Source: Eubacteriales Family XIII. Incertae Sedis bacterium
GTDB lineage: Bacteria > Bacillota > Clostridia > Peptostreptococcales > Anaerovoracaceae
Assembly: GCA_031261395.1 (NCBI GenBank)
Contig: JAISJT010000018.1
Span: forward strand, 1 to 46,174
DNA length: 46,174 bases
Direction: 5' to 3'
Shown piece by piece: positions 1 to 8,455 of the stretch. The translations under genes and the position numbers were made by a program. A model generated the notes under the pieces. The model was not told the DNA's origin. It ran no database searches and worked only from the letters and a program-made list of their open reading frames with translations. Position 1 is the first letter of the stretch, and the number at the start of each line of letters is the position of its first letter.

Positions 1-91
1 AAAACAAAAGCGTGCCACTTTGGCCAAGGCTTCAGTTCTGTCTGAGCGAAGCGAGTTAACGAAGCCTTCCAAAGTGCCACGCTTTTGTTTT
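1..91. repeat. Long imperfect inverted repeat/hairpin (arms 1-33 and 61-91, loop 34-60)
   Basis: AAAACAAAAGCGTGCCACTTTGGCCAAGGCTTC pairs with GAAGCCTTCCAAAGTGCCACGCTTTTGTTTT, with one mismatch and a 2-nt bulge. It may continue past the window edge. Confidence 0.85.
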
Positions 92-116
92 AAAGTAAAT
101 GCCCATTTTTTGTAGG

Positions 117-135
117 GGCACAGTTTGCCTGTGCC
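117..135. repeat. Short palindromic hairpin GGCACAG-TTTGC-CTGTGCC
   Basis: Perfect 7-bp arms read directly; preceded by TGTAGG as in dispersed intergenic hairpins. Confidence 0.6.
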
Positions 136-169
136 GTAAGCCCTGAACGGTAACAGATCATTACCAAAG

Positions 170-192
170 ATTCCCGCCTGCGCGGGAATGAC
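170..192. repeat. Dispersed-type hairpin ATTCCCGC-CTGC-GCGGGAAT followed by GAC
   Basis: Perfect 8-bp arms. The reverse complement GTCATTCCCGC...GCGGGAAT has the same outer frame as the repeats at 44511-44638. Confidence 0.7.
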
Positions 193-198
193 AAGCAG

Positions 199-1197
199 CT
201 ACTTATCCTTTCCTGCGTTCAGCAATACCGCGATAATGATGACCAATCCTTGGATGATCTGCTGCGGATAAGGCGGCACATTCATCAAAGTCATGATATT
301 GCCAATCAAAGCGATGATGAACACGCCGACAACCGTATTGCCAACCTTTCCTTTGCCGCCCGCCAAAGACGCGCCGCCGATCACGACCGCCGCAATAGCA
401 TTGAGCTCAAAGCCGCTCCCCATAGAAGGCGTAGCGATCCCCGCGCGCGCCGTCATGAGCGCACCCGCGATCCCTGCCAAAAGCCCGCCGATCGCATAGG
501 CCGAAAAGACATATTTCTTCACATTGATGCCCGCAAGACGAGCAGCGTCATTGTTGCTGCCGGTCGCGACCAAAATACGCCCGTACGCCGAATACTTCAT
601 AAGGAACCAGAAAAAGATAACGATCCCGATCACGATCCAGGCCGAATAAGGCACCCCTAAAAGAGGGTCGCCGCTTTGCCCGAAATGAAAGAAATCGTAA
701 CTGCCTTCATGCTTCACCGGATCCACGGGCAGCCGTATAGTAGAGCCAAAGGTGATGACATACGCAATGCCGCGAACGATAGTCGCCGTAGCCAGCGTCA
801 CAATGAAAGACGGCATCTTCAGATACGTCACGATCACCCCGTTCAGACAGCCAAACGCCGTGCCGATCACTATCCCCATCACGATAGACAGAAACACGCC
901 GGAGGGCGTATAGAAACTCAGATTCGTGATGAAGTACGCCACAAACACATTGCTGATCGCGAGCATCGCGCCCGAGGAAAGGTCGATACCGGCGGTGATG
1001 ATGACGAGCATAGCGCCGAGAGCAAGCAGCATCGCAGGCGATTGCTGCCGGAAGATATTCATGATGTTTTGCAGGGAGAAAAACACCGGTGACAGTATGC
1101 TCGACACAACGATCAACCCGATCAAAATCAAATAGGCGCTGTTGTTCGTCAAAAACCGCTTTGTGCTGAAAGATGGCGCCTGTAATCGCTGCTCCAT
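199..1197 (-). CDS. ABC transporter permease, RbsC/BPD_transp_2 family (importer #1)
   Basis: Hydrophobic permease with GLNGVIVTYLKMPSFIVTLATATIVRG and AVVIGGASLAGGKGKVGNTVVGVFIIALIGNIM. Start moved to MEQRLQAPS, which has an SD GGAGGTAAAT; the longer ORF start reads into rbsA. Confidence 0.93.
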   Translation of the reverse strand: MEQRLQAPSFSTKRFLTNNSAYLILIGLIVVSSILSPVFFSLQNIMNIFRQQSPAMLLALGAMLVIITAGIDLSSGAMLAISNVFVAYFITNLSFYTPSGVFLSIVMGIVIGTAFGCLNGVIVTYLKMPSFIVTLATATIVRGIAYVITFGSTIRLPVDPVKHEGSYDFFHFGQSGDPLLGVPYSAWIVIGIVIFFWFLMKYSAYGRILVATGSNNDAARLAGINVKKYVFSAYAIGGLLAGIAGALMTARAGIATPSMGSGFELNAIAAVVIGGASLAGGKGKVGNTVVGVFIIALIGNIMTLMNVPPYPQQIIQGLVIIIAVLLNAGKDK

Positions 1198-1199
1198 AG

Positions 1200-2699
1200 T
1201 CAATTTACCTCCATTGAATACTTGATCAGATTGAGTTCCGTCAGTTCGTCCCGGCCGAGTTCGCCCGTGATCCTGCCGTTTCGCATGACAGCCACGCGGT
1301 CGCACATCCCGATGATCTCCGGCATCTCGGATGACACCATTACAACGCCATAGCCTTCGGCGACGATTTCATTGATGATTTTGTAGATCTCTATCTTCGC
1401 GCCCACATCCACGCCGCGCGTAGGTTCGTCGAAAAACAGTATCCGGCTGTCCGCGCCGAGCAGTTTGGAGATAGACACCTTTTGCTGATTGCCGCCGGAA
1501 AGACTCGAACACGGATCAGTCAGCGCGCCGATCTTGATGCGCAGTTTGTCCACCAGGCCGTTTGCCGCCTCATGCTCTTTGCGAAAACTGATGATCCCGA
1601 TTTTCGAAGAAACTTTTTTCAGACAGCTGATCGTGATATTGTGCAGTATCGGCAAATTGAGCAGCACGCCCTGAGTCTTGCGGTCTTCGGGAAGCAGCGA
1701 GACGCCGGCTTTGAGCGCGTCCTTTGGCGACCCCATCTTCACTTCAGCCCCGCCGACAAAGATCTTTCCGCTGTCGCGCTTGAGTTCACCAAGAATCGCC
1801 AGCAGCGTCTCCGTCCGTCCCGCACCCACGAGCCCGGACAAACCGAACACCTCGCCTGCGCGCACATGGAAAGAAACATCATTCACGATGTTTCCGCTCA
1901 CGATATTTTGAGCCTCGAAAACGACGTCGCCGATATGATGCTCGCGCTCAGGAAAATAGGTGCCCAGATCGCGGCCTATCATCATCTTGACGAGTTCCTG
2001 TTCCGTCGTATCTGCCGTGATGACCGTCCCTACATTCTTCCCGTCACGCAGGACAGATATCCTGTCGCTGATTGAGAAAATCTCGTTCATGCGATGGGAA
2101 ATATATATAATTGACACCCCCTCGCTGCGCAGCATTTTCAGCAGCGCAAAGAGCTGTTCCGTCTCCGCTGTCGAAAGCACAGCGGTTGGCTCGTCGAGTA
2201 CCAATATTTTGCAATTTCGGGATAGAGCTTTGGATATTTCCACCACCTGCTGGTGGGCGATAGGCAAATCCTTGACCGGATCCCGGGGAGAAATATTCCC
2301 AAAACCGAGGCGATCCAAGATTTCCTGTGTATCCGAAAATAATTTTTTCCAGCGGATCAGCTTTTGCTTCCCCGCATTGATTTCTTCGATATAGATATTT
2401 TCCGCGACCGTCACCTCCGGCATCAAGGCGATTTCCTGATAAATAACGGAAATGCCGGCGTCGATGCCGTCTTTCGGGATGCGGATGCTTGCCTCTTCGC
2501 CGTCGATGGATATAGCTCCCGTATCAGGGATATGAGCGCCGGCGAGGACTTTCATCAGTGTAGATTTGCCGGCGCCGTTTTCGCCGACAAGAGCCAGGAT
2601 CTCCCCCGGTTTTACGGATAAATCAACATTGTCAAGAGCAACGACGCCGCCGAAACGCTTCGTGACGCCCTGCATGATCAGGCGATATTGTTCTGCCAT
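1200..2699 (-). CDS. Sugar-type ABC transporter ATP-binding protein, RbsA/MglA family (importer #1)
   Basis: Two ABC domains; Walker A GENGAGKST, signatures LSGGNQQKVSISK and ILFFDEPTRGVDVGAK; SD AGGAGGTTC. Confidence 0.95.
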   Translation of the reverse strand: MAEQYRLIMQGVTKRFGGVVALDNVDLSVKPGEILALVGENGAGKSTLMKVLAGAHIPDTGAISIDGEEASIRIPKDGIDAGISVIYQEIALMPEVTVAENIYIEEINAGKQKLIRWKKLFSDTQEILDRLGFGNISPRDPVKDLPIAHQQVVEISKALSRNCKILVLDEPTAVLSTAETEQLFALLKMLRSEGVSIIYISHRMNEIFSISDRISVLRDGKNVGTVITADTTEQELVKMMIGRDLGTYFPEREHHIGDVVFEAQNIVSGNIVNDVSFHVRAGEVFGLSGLVGAGRTETLLAILGELKRDSGKIFVGGAEVKMGSPKDALKAGVSLLPEDRKTQGVLLNLPILHNITISCLKKVSSKIGIISFRKEHEAANGLVDKLRIKIGALTDPCSSLSGGNQQKVSISKLLGADSRILFFDEPTRGVDVGAKIEIYKIINEIVAEGYGVVMVSSEMPEIIGMCDRVAVMRNGRITGELGRDELTELNLIKYSMEVN

Positions 2700-2712
2700 A
2701 GAACCTCCTGCG

Positions 2713-2753
2713 CCCCCCGGATCCCCAAGCAGTCTTGCGGGTGATCCGGGGGG
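2713..2753 (-). promoter_or_regulatory. Strong intercistronic hairpin between SBP #1 and rbsA-like #1, no T-run
   Basis: CCCCCCGGATC (2713-2723) / GATCCGGGGGG (2743-2753), perfect 11 bp, with an inner CAAG/CTTG. Confidence 0.75.
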
Positions 2754-2768
2754 ACAAATCAGTTTTTA

Positions 2769-4124
2769 TTATTTTTCTGCAGCCAATTCGTTCAGTTCGG
2801 GGATCGAGCGGAAGGTCGTATCAAAGACCTTGCCGTAGTCGGTGCCTTCCTCATAGACGTTCTGCCAATTGTCGATCGTGTAGAGCTCATAGTAGAACTC
2901 TGTGACGGTCGGCAGATTGTTTGCATCATAACCCTGCTCGTAGATCATGTTGATCAGTTCGAATACTGCCTTCGTGATCGCGATCGGATTGTTGTAACCT
3001 GTCGAGGTCAGTTTGCCGTCGCGGACGAGTTCGAGCATGTTCATATCGGCGTCGCAGCCGGTCACGACTTCGACCTGGTCAAGCAGTCCGCGCTGTTCCA
3101 GCACTTTGATAGCGCCGGCGCACTGATGATCGTTGTCCGCAAAGAGCATCTGGATGTCCGGATGCGCCGTCAGCAGGTCTTCTGCCGCTGCCTGGCCGCC
3201 GGCGTCGTCGAAGTTGCCGTTCGCCATACCGAGGACCTTCAGGCCAAATTCTTCGGTGATGTCGAGGCTGCCGTTTTTCACGAGATCGTTAAAGGCATTG
3301 TAGCCCGCGAGCAGACCGTCTTCGCGGTAGGGTTTGGCCGTACCTGCCTGGACCTGCTTGCCATAGCACCAGCCGGCGAGGAAGCCGCAGGTACGCGAAT
3401 CGGCGATCGGGTGGCCGACCTGACCCGGGATAAAGACCGAGCTGATCGGATCTTCAAAGATCTGCGCCGCATTGAATCCCGCCGCATACGAAACTTCGAA
3501 ATAGTTTGCCGTCACAGCCGTGATGACCGGGCTGTCTTCCGGCAGCGGGTAAAGGCTGATGACCGGGATGCCAGCATCGATAGCCTTTGCGATGTCGACA
3601 GACTGCGCCTGGACGTCGACCGGGTCGATGACGAGGATATCTATCCCCTGGGTGATCAGATTTTCAACGTCAGAGGTCTGTTTTGTAACATCCCAGGCGA
3701 TGGCGTCCGTGAACAGGAGGTCGTAGCCGTATTGCTTTGCAAACTGCTCAGCGCCCTGCTGTATGCCGGCAAACCACGGGCTGACCATAGCAGCCTCGGA
3801 CCAGCCGACTTTGACGTCGCTCTTCTGCTCGACCGGCAGCGCCTTGTTCTGCGCAGAACGGTCCTTGAGGAACGGCGGCGTGAGTCCCAAAAGCGCATTG
3901 TCGCCAAGATGCTTGTATATCTCATGATCGGCCAATTCTTCTGCCGTCAGTACTTTGTCGGCGTCAGGATTTTCCACATCTCCGGCAGGCGCCGGTTCCG
4001 CCGCAGGAGCTGAACTGCCCGAATCGGCAGGTGCAGGCGTATCCGTGCCGCGGCAGGCTGCAAGGGTCAGGGAAAGCACCATGACCAGCGCGATTAACAT
4101 CGCCAGCTTACTTCTTTTATTCAT
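2769..4124 (-). CDS. Substrate-binding lipoprotein, periplasmic-binding-protein (RbsB-like) family, enlarged
   Basis: Lipobox LTLAAC and low-complexity linker. Start MNKRSKLAML preceded by AGGAGG; the ORF-track start is upstream of the SD. Confidence 0.9.
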   Translation of the reverse strand: MNKRSKLAMLIALVMVLSLTLAACRGTDTPAPADSGSSAPAAEPAPAGDVENPDADKVLTAEELADHEIYKHLGDNALLGLTPPFLKDRSAQNKALPVEQKSDVKVGWSEAAMVSPWFAGIQQGAEQFAKQYGYDLLFTDAIAWDVTKQTSDVENLITQGIDILVIDPVDVQAQSVDIAKAIDAGIPVISLYPLPEDSPVITAVTANYFEVSYAAGFNAAQIFEDPISSVFIPGQVGHPIADSRTCGFLAGWCYGKQVQAGTAKPYREDGLLAGYNAFNDLVKNGSLDITEEFGLKVLGMANGNFDDAGGQAAAEDLLTAHPDIQMLFADNDHQCAGAIKVLEQRGLLDQVEVVTGCDADMNMLELVRDGKLTSTGYNNPIAITKAVFELINMIYEQGYDANNLPTVTEFYYELYTIDNWQNVYEEGTDYGKVFDTTFRSIPELNELAAEK

Positions 4125-4218
4125 AACGATTTCATCCTCCTTTTTCTTTCTGCCACCATATGAAAAGTACTCGATTTGCTCTCTCATCATATGTATTTAT
4201 ACACGAAGGGACAATGTC

Positions 4219-4248
4219 AAAAATAGACACGAACGTCAATTTCGTGTC
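4219..4248 (-). terminator. Candidate Rho-independent terminator/attenuator between DUF362 gene and SBP #1
   Basis: On the minus strand GACACGAA-ATTGACG-TTCGTGTC-TATTTTTG: perfect 8-bp stem followed by a T-run. TTGACA (4220-4215) abuts it. Confidence 0.6.
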
Positions 4249-4270
4249 CATTTATTGAAAGATTTCTTCG

Positions 4271-5536
4271 TTACTTGACTTTTCGTTCTTTGTTTTTCTC
4301 CGCAACGATGGCGTCTATATAGGCGTTCCAGGGTTCCTCTTCCTCCGCCATGCGGTCGCGCAGGTAATCCTGGATCTCCATCTGATCCTCGCGGTCGATG
4401 ATGGCCCAGGCCACATGCGGCTCTGACGGCGGGCAGCCATTCACGGTGACGCCCTTTGAGCGGTGCTTTTTCAGGCAGTTGCCGACGAGGATGAGGCGCT
4501 CTTTCGGGACGTCAGGTACCTCGGCCTTCGCGCCGAGGACGACGACCGCATCCGTATTTTTGTCGTATTCGCCGAGCGCCTTGAGCTTTTCCATGGAGAA
4601 GGCGACGAGCGACTGGCAGCTCGAGCAGGAATTCTCCGAAAGGATCTCATACTCCGGCCAGGTGTCAAAGCCGTCAAGATACGGCAGCCACATCTTTTGA
4701 TAGACCTCATCGATACCTAAGCCCACGACCTTGATGTCATCCAGATCCGTCGCCCCGATCCCGCGCTCGCGCGCGTTTTCAAAATAGCTGACCTGATTCA
4801 TATCAAGTCCCACGCAGTGACAGGCAACCGCGTCAAGCGCCGCCGGATCGCGGCTCGCAAGCACGCAGCCAAAGTCCATCGGCACGGCCGAATGCGGGCC
4901 AAAGCCCTCGGCGGGCCAGATCAGATCCGCGATGTTCAAATCGGCGCGCACGACGGACCAGATATCCATCATCGCCATAGCGAGATTGGTCTTGTGCATT
5001 TCATAATGGACTTTGTCCTGCACGACGCCCTTGATGTTTTTCAGCGCGCAGGAAAAGACCATGCTGGCGTGTGACTTGAAGATCGGCATATTGATGATAT
5101 GGTCGGCCTCGATAAGGAAGCGCGGCAGCCTGACGCTCGTGAGCTCAGAACGTGCATCCCTGATCGGTACCGTGAGCAGATCCTTGTCGGATTTGATATC
5201 GATGATTTCATCTACGCCTGCCTCTATCGCCGCATCATAGATGCCCGCATCTTTCAGGCAGTCGATAGTATCGCAGCCGATAGCCGCCGACTCGGCGACG
5301 ATGACCTTGCCGGCGCCGGCGGCCCGCACGGCCCTGGCGACGGCGCCCACGAGCGCCGCGCTCGTATTGACGCTCGTTCCGGGCTTTCCGAGATGCCCCG
5401 CATTTGGCTTGAGCACGACCGTACTGCCTTTTTTGATAACATTTTCAGCGCCGCCAAGCAAGTCAAAGACCTGCTTCACCATCACGTCTACATCCGGATC
5501 CTTTGCGATTGCAACGATTGATTTGTGCTTGTTCAC
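4271..5536 (-). CDS. DUF362 domain-containing protein
   Basis: VVLKPNAGHLGKPGTSVNTSAALVGAVARAVRAAGAGKVIVAES, ADHIINMPIFKSHASMVFSCALKNIKGVV and DIWSVVRADLNIAD are typical of DUF362. SD GGAGGTG. Confidence 0.8.
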   Translation of the reverse strand: MNKHKSIVAIAKDPDVDVMVKQVFDLLGGAENVIKKGSTVVLKPNAGHLGKPGTSVNTSAALVGAVARAVRAAGAGKVIVAESAAIGCDTIDCLKDAGIYDAAIEAGVDEIIDIKSDKDLLTVPIRDARSELTSVRLPRFLIEADHIINMPIFKSHASMVFSCALKNIKGVVQDKVHYEMHKTNLAMAMMDIWSVVRADLNIADLIWPAEGFGPHSAVPMDFGCVLASRDPAALDAVACHCVGLDMNQVSYFENARERGIGATDLDDIKVVGLGIDEVYQKMWLPYLDGFDTWPEYEILSENSCSSCQSLVAFSMEKLKALGEYDKNTDAVVVLGAKAEVPDVPKERLILVGNCLKKHRSKGVTVNGCPPSEPHVAWAIIDREDQMEIQDYLRDRMAEEEEPWNAYIDAIVAEKNKERKVK

Positions 5537-5552
5537 CTTTCACCTCCGATGA

Positions 5553-8171
5553 TCATGAAACCCATTTTTCCAGCTCGATGAGGAAATGCGTAGTCGCCAT
5601 TCCGTGTGCCGTCTTGGACAGAAATTCCTTGGGCGACAAGATATTGATACAGCCTCCGCGGTCCGGCGATTCGCCGGGCTTGCCAAGCGGCTGATACTCC
5701 GAACTCGCCATATAGCAGTGAATCGTGCCCGCCGGCACGCGCTCCGTTACCTGGGCGCTGAGGATCACCTCGCCGCGCTCGTTGTAGGCGCGCACAAGGT
5801 CTCCTTCCGCGATGCCGCGAGCCGCAGCGTCGGCGGAATTCACGCGGATGACCCAGTAGGGATGACCGTCCTTCCAGACGCGGTGATCCTTGATATCGAT
5901 CATGAAGCCGTCTTTGCCGTCCCCCATAGTATGGAAACTGTGCCTTGGATGCGGCGCGACAACGGCGAGCGGATACTTCTTGAAACGTTCCGTATGGTGC
6001 CCTTCCCAGCTATGCAGATACTGCGTCATGACGGGCCGGTATTCGTCCGTCTCGCCGGATGTTTCATAGAAACGCTTCAGCGAATTGCTCACTAATTCGA
6101 TCTTGCCGGATTGCGTATGGAGGCCTTTTCCGGCGACCTGGTCGGACGGCCGAAAACGCGATACACCCGGTGTGTCCATCTCGCGGCCTTCATAAAACCA
6201 CCGCAGCGCCGGCGTCTTTTTGCGGTCCGGATTGACGGGGACGACGACGTAGCCGCGCTTCAGGAAATCTTCCCATGTCGTGAGTTTTGGCAAATCCGTA
6301 GCATGGAAATACTGTTTGCACCAGTCGATATCGTCCTTGCCTTCGGCAAAGGCTCCTTCAAGCCCAAGGCGTCCGGCCAAAGCCCGGAAAATCTCATAAT
6401 CGGATTTTGACTCGCCCAGCGGCTCGATGCATTTTTGCTGTAGTGTGATGATCCTGTGATTTGCCAGCGATTCCGTACCTGCGCCGTAACCGCCGCTGTG
6501 CGCCCACTCGGAGATATCCCAGCGTTCAAAATTTGTGCAGGCCGGCAGGATGATATCCGCGAACTGCACCTCGCCCTCAAACCAAATCGACTGACTCACG
6601 ACCATCGGCAGCTTTGCAGTGCGGTACATCTTTGCGTAGCGGTTCGTCGCTCCCATCGTTCCGAGCTGCGACCCGCCGTACTTGTAGTAGATTTGCATGC
6701 GGGCATAGCCGTCTGCCGGATACTTATATTGGTGAAACTGCTGCTCTATAGCATTGCCCGCAAAGCCCTTGCCGCGCCACTCGACCTTGTCCTCGAGGAT
6801 GCACTCGGGGATGCGCAAACGCGGGATATGCACCCCGGACGCCACATTGATATTCGAAGGCGCGGGACGGCTCGTGATGCCGTCAAACATATGATAGGCA
6901 AGCCGGTAAAGCGTACCCGAGTTGTCAGGATCGCCGGAAATACCGCCTTCGCCGTAGCCCGGGAAGTAAAAGTCCGTGTCGGTTGGTACGCCCTGAGTCG
7001 TACCGTAGATGTTCACGCCGGGCTTGCCGATGCCCTGGAAGGCCATGAGGGCGATCATCATACGCGCCCATTCCATGCCGATTGCTGAGCGGCAAGCGCC
7101 GCCAAAGCCGCCGATCCCGCCGGCCGCGAGCATGGTCTTGTGAGAAGCCCATTCGCGTGCGAGCTTGCGGATGTCATGCGCCGGCAGACGCGTCTCGGTC
7201 TCGGCCCATTCAGGCGTTTTCGGAATTCCGTCTGTCTCGCCCTTGATGTATGCGGAAAATTCGTCCACGCCGGTCACGCGGTTTTCAACAAACCAATGAT
7301 CGTAGGTATCGTCCTCAAGCCACTGCCAGATGATAGCCGCCGCCAGCGCTGCGTCCGTCCCGAGCTGCGGTGAAAACCATTTGTCCGCGCAAACGCCCGC
7401 CGTATGATTGTAATACGGATCTACGAACACCATCTTGATCCCGAGTTCCTTCATCCAGCGGCGGCGGAAATGACTCTCAAAGCCGCCGTAGGTTCCCGTA
7501 GTCGCTTCCGGATCTGCCGCCCAAAAGACCAGCATCTCGCAGTTTTGCAGGCAGTCTTCAAGCAGATCCCATTGCTCCGGATTGCCCAGCGTCCCCGAAA
7601 AACTCCAGCTATGGATGCCGGCCCAGTACCAGCCTTCCCAGCTGTCAGGATTGTGGTCGGCATACGCGATGCCCGCCAGATTCATGAAGCGAAACAGCGT
7701 GCTGTGGCGGTAGCCGATATTGCCCCAAAGATGGTGCGAGGAAGGCTCTGCGATGATAGCGCCAGGCCCGTATTCACGCTTGACACGAATCATCTCGCTT
7801 CCGACAATATCAAGCGCCTCGTCCCAGGAAATGCGCTCGTAGCCCGGATACCGGGGATCTCCGCCCGGCCTTGGTTCGCCGCGCTCTTCCGGATTGCGCT
7901 CACCGTTCACGTCAAAACCGATCCGGCGCAAGGGGTATTCAATGCGGCGGTCCGTATAGACCAAAGACTTGTAGCCGGCGGTGAAGACATTGTAAGTCGT
8001 CCTGCGCGAAGGCGTGAAAGTGCGCCCGCGCGCCTTGATCTCCCAGGAAGGCGGATCCTCCTCGGTCAGATCCATCGGATAGACACGGACGATTTTGTCC
8101 TCATCGACGTCAACGTCGACAAAGACCGGCCCGCCCGTCGTGCCCTGCGTTTTCCTCTCGATTTTTCCCAT
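5553..8171 (-). CDS. Molybdopterin (DMSO reductase family) oxidoreductase resembling pyrogallol-phloroglucinol transhydroxylase large subunit
   Basis: 872 aa; YERISWDEALDIVGSEM; SHHLWGNIGYRHS and HNPDSWEGWYWAG; TDFYFPGYGEGG; FADIILPACTNFERWD. No N-terminal Cys cluster motif. Catalytic-site residues align to AthL with a constant +2 offset (from memory). Confidence 0.85.
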   Translation of the reverse strand: MGKIERKTQGTTGGPVFVDVDVDEDKIVRVYPMDLTEEDPPSWEIKARGRTFTPSRRTTYNVFTAGYKSLVYTDRRIEYPLRRIGFDVNGERNPEERGEPRPGGDPRYPGYERISWDEALDIVGSEMIRVKREYGPGAIIAEPSSHHLWGNIGYRHSTLFRFMNLAGIAYADHNPDSWEGWYWAGIHSWSFSGTLGNPEQWDLLEDCLQNCEMLVFWAADPEATTGTYGGFESHFRRRWMKELGIKMVFVDPYYNHTAGVCADKWFSPQLGTDAALAAAIIWQWLEDDTYDHWFVENRVTGVDEFSAYIKGETDGIPKTPEWAETETRLPAHDIRKLAREWASHKTMLAAGGIGGFGGACRSAIGMEWARMMIALMAFQGIGKPGVNIYGTTQGVPTDTDFYFPGYGEGGISGDPDNSGTLYRLAYHMFDGITSRPAPSNINVASGVHIPRLRIPECILEDKVEWRGKGFAGNAIEQQFHQYKYPADGYARMQIYYKYGGSQLGTMGATNRYAKMYRTAKLPMVVSQSIWFEGEVQFADIILPACTNFERWDISEWAHSGGYGAGTESLANHRIITLQQKCIEPLGESKSDYEIFRALAGRLGLEGAFAEGKDDIDWCKQYFHATDLPKLTTWEDFLKRGYVVVPVNPDRKKTPALRWFYEGREMDTPGVSRFRPSDQVAGKGLHTQSGKIELVSNSLKRFYETSGETDEYRPVMTQYLHSWEGHHTERFKKYPLAVVAPHPRHSFHTMGDGKDGFMIDIKDHRVWKDGHPYWVIRVNSADAAARGIAEGDLVRAYNERGEVILSAQVTERVPAGTIHCYMASSEYQPLGKPGESPDRGGCINILSPKEFLSKTAHGMATTHFLIELEKWVS

Positions 8172-8182
8172 TGTGACTCCTC

Positions 8183-8455
8183 CTATTTCTCTTTCTTCTC
8201 GTAGTCCGCCGCGCCCGCGCGCAGCATTTCATCCCAATCCTCAAAACGCGTCGCCTCAGACACAAAGGTGTCAAAGCGGCTTTTCGAATATACCAGCAAA
8301 TCGTCGTCCCAGTTCACAAAGACAGCGCTCGAAAACATAAAGGCGTCAAAATCCGCACAATTGGTATTTGCCTGCATGAACGCATCGTCAAATACCGCGC
8401 GCAAATTCGCACGCGTCTCCTGCGAAAACGGAATCTTTACAAAGTCATTTGCCAC
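8183..8455 (-). CDS. Small uncharacterised protein (90 aa)
   Basis: GTG start overlaps the thiolase stop (GTGGCAAATGA). VANDFVKIPFSQETRANLRAVFDDAFMQANTNCADFDAFMFSSAVFVNWDDDLLVYSKSRFDTFVSEATRFEDWDEMLRAGAADYEKKEK. Tightly packed between thiolase and the AthL-like gene. Confidence 0.7.
   Translation of the reverse strand: MANDFVKIPFSQETRANLRAVFDDAFMQANTNCADFDAFMFSSAVFVNWDDDLLVYSKSRFDTFVSEATRFEDWDEMLRAGAADYEKKEK

Noticed and set aside
1-33. TGGCACGCTTTTGTTTT (minus strand) as a sigma-54 promoter
   Set aside because: It lacks the GC at -12 and is simply the arm of the long inverted repeat.
4211-4220. Firm -10 element for the TTGACA upstream of SBP #1
   Set aside because: The 17-nt spacing gives AATACA, and TATAAA lies at only 13 nt. 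The promoter is only suggestive, so it is not listed as a separate feature.
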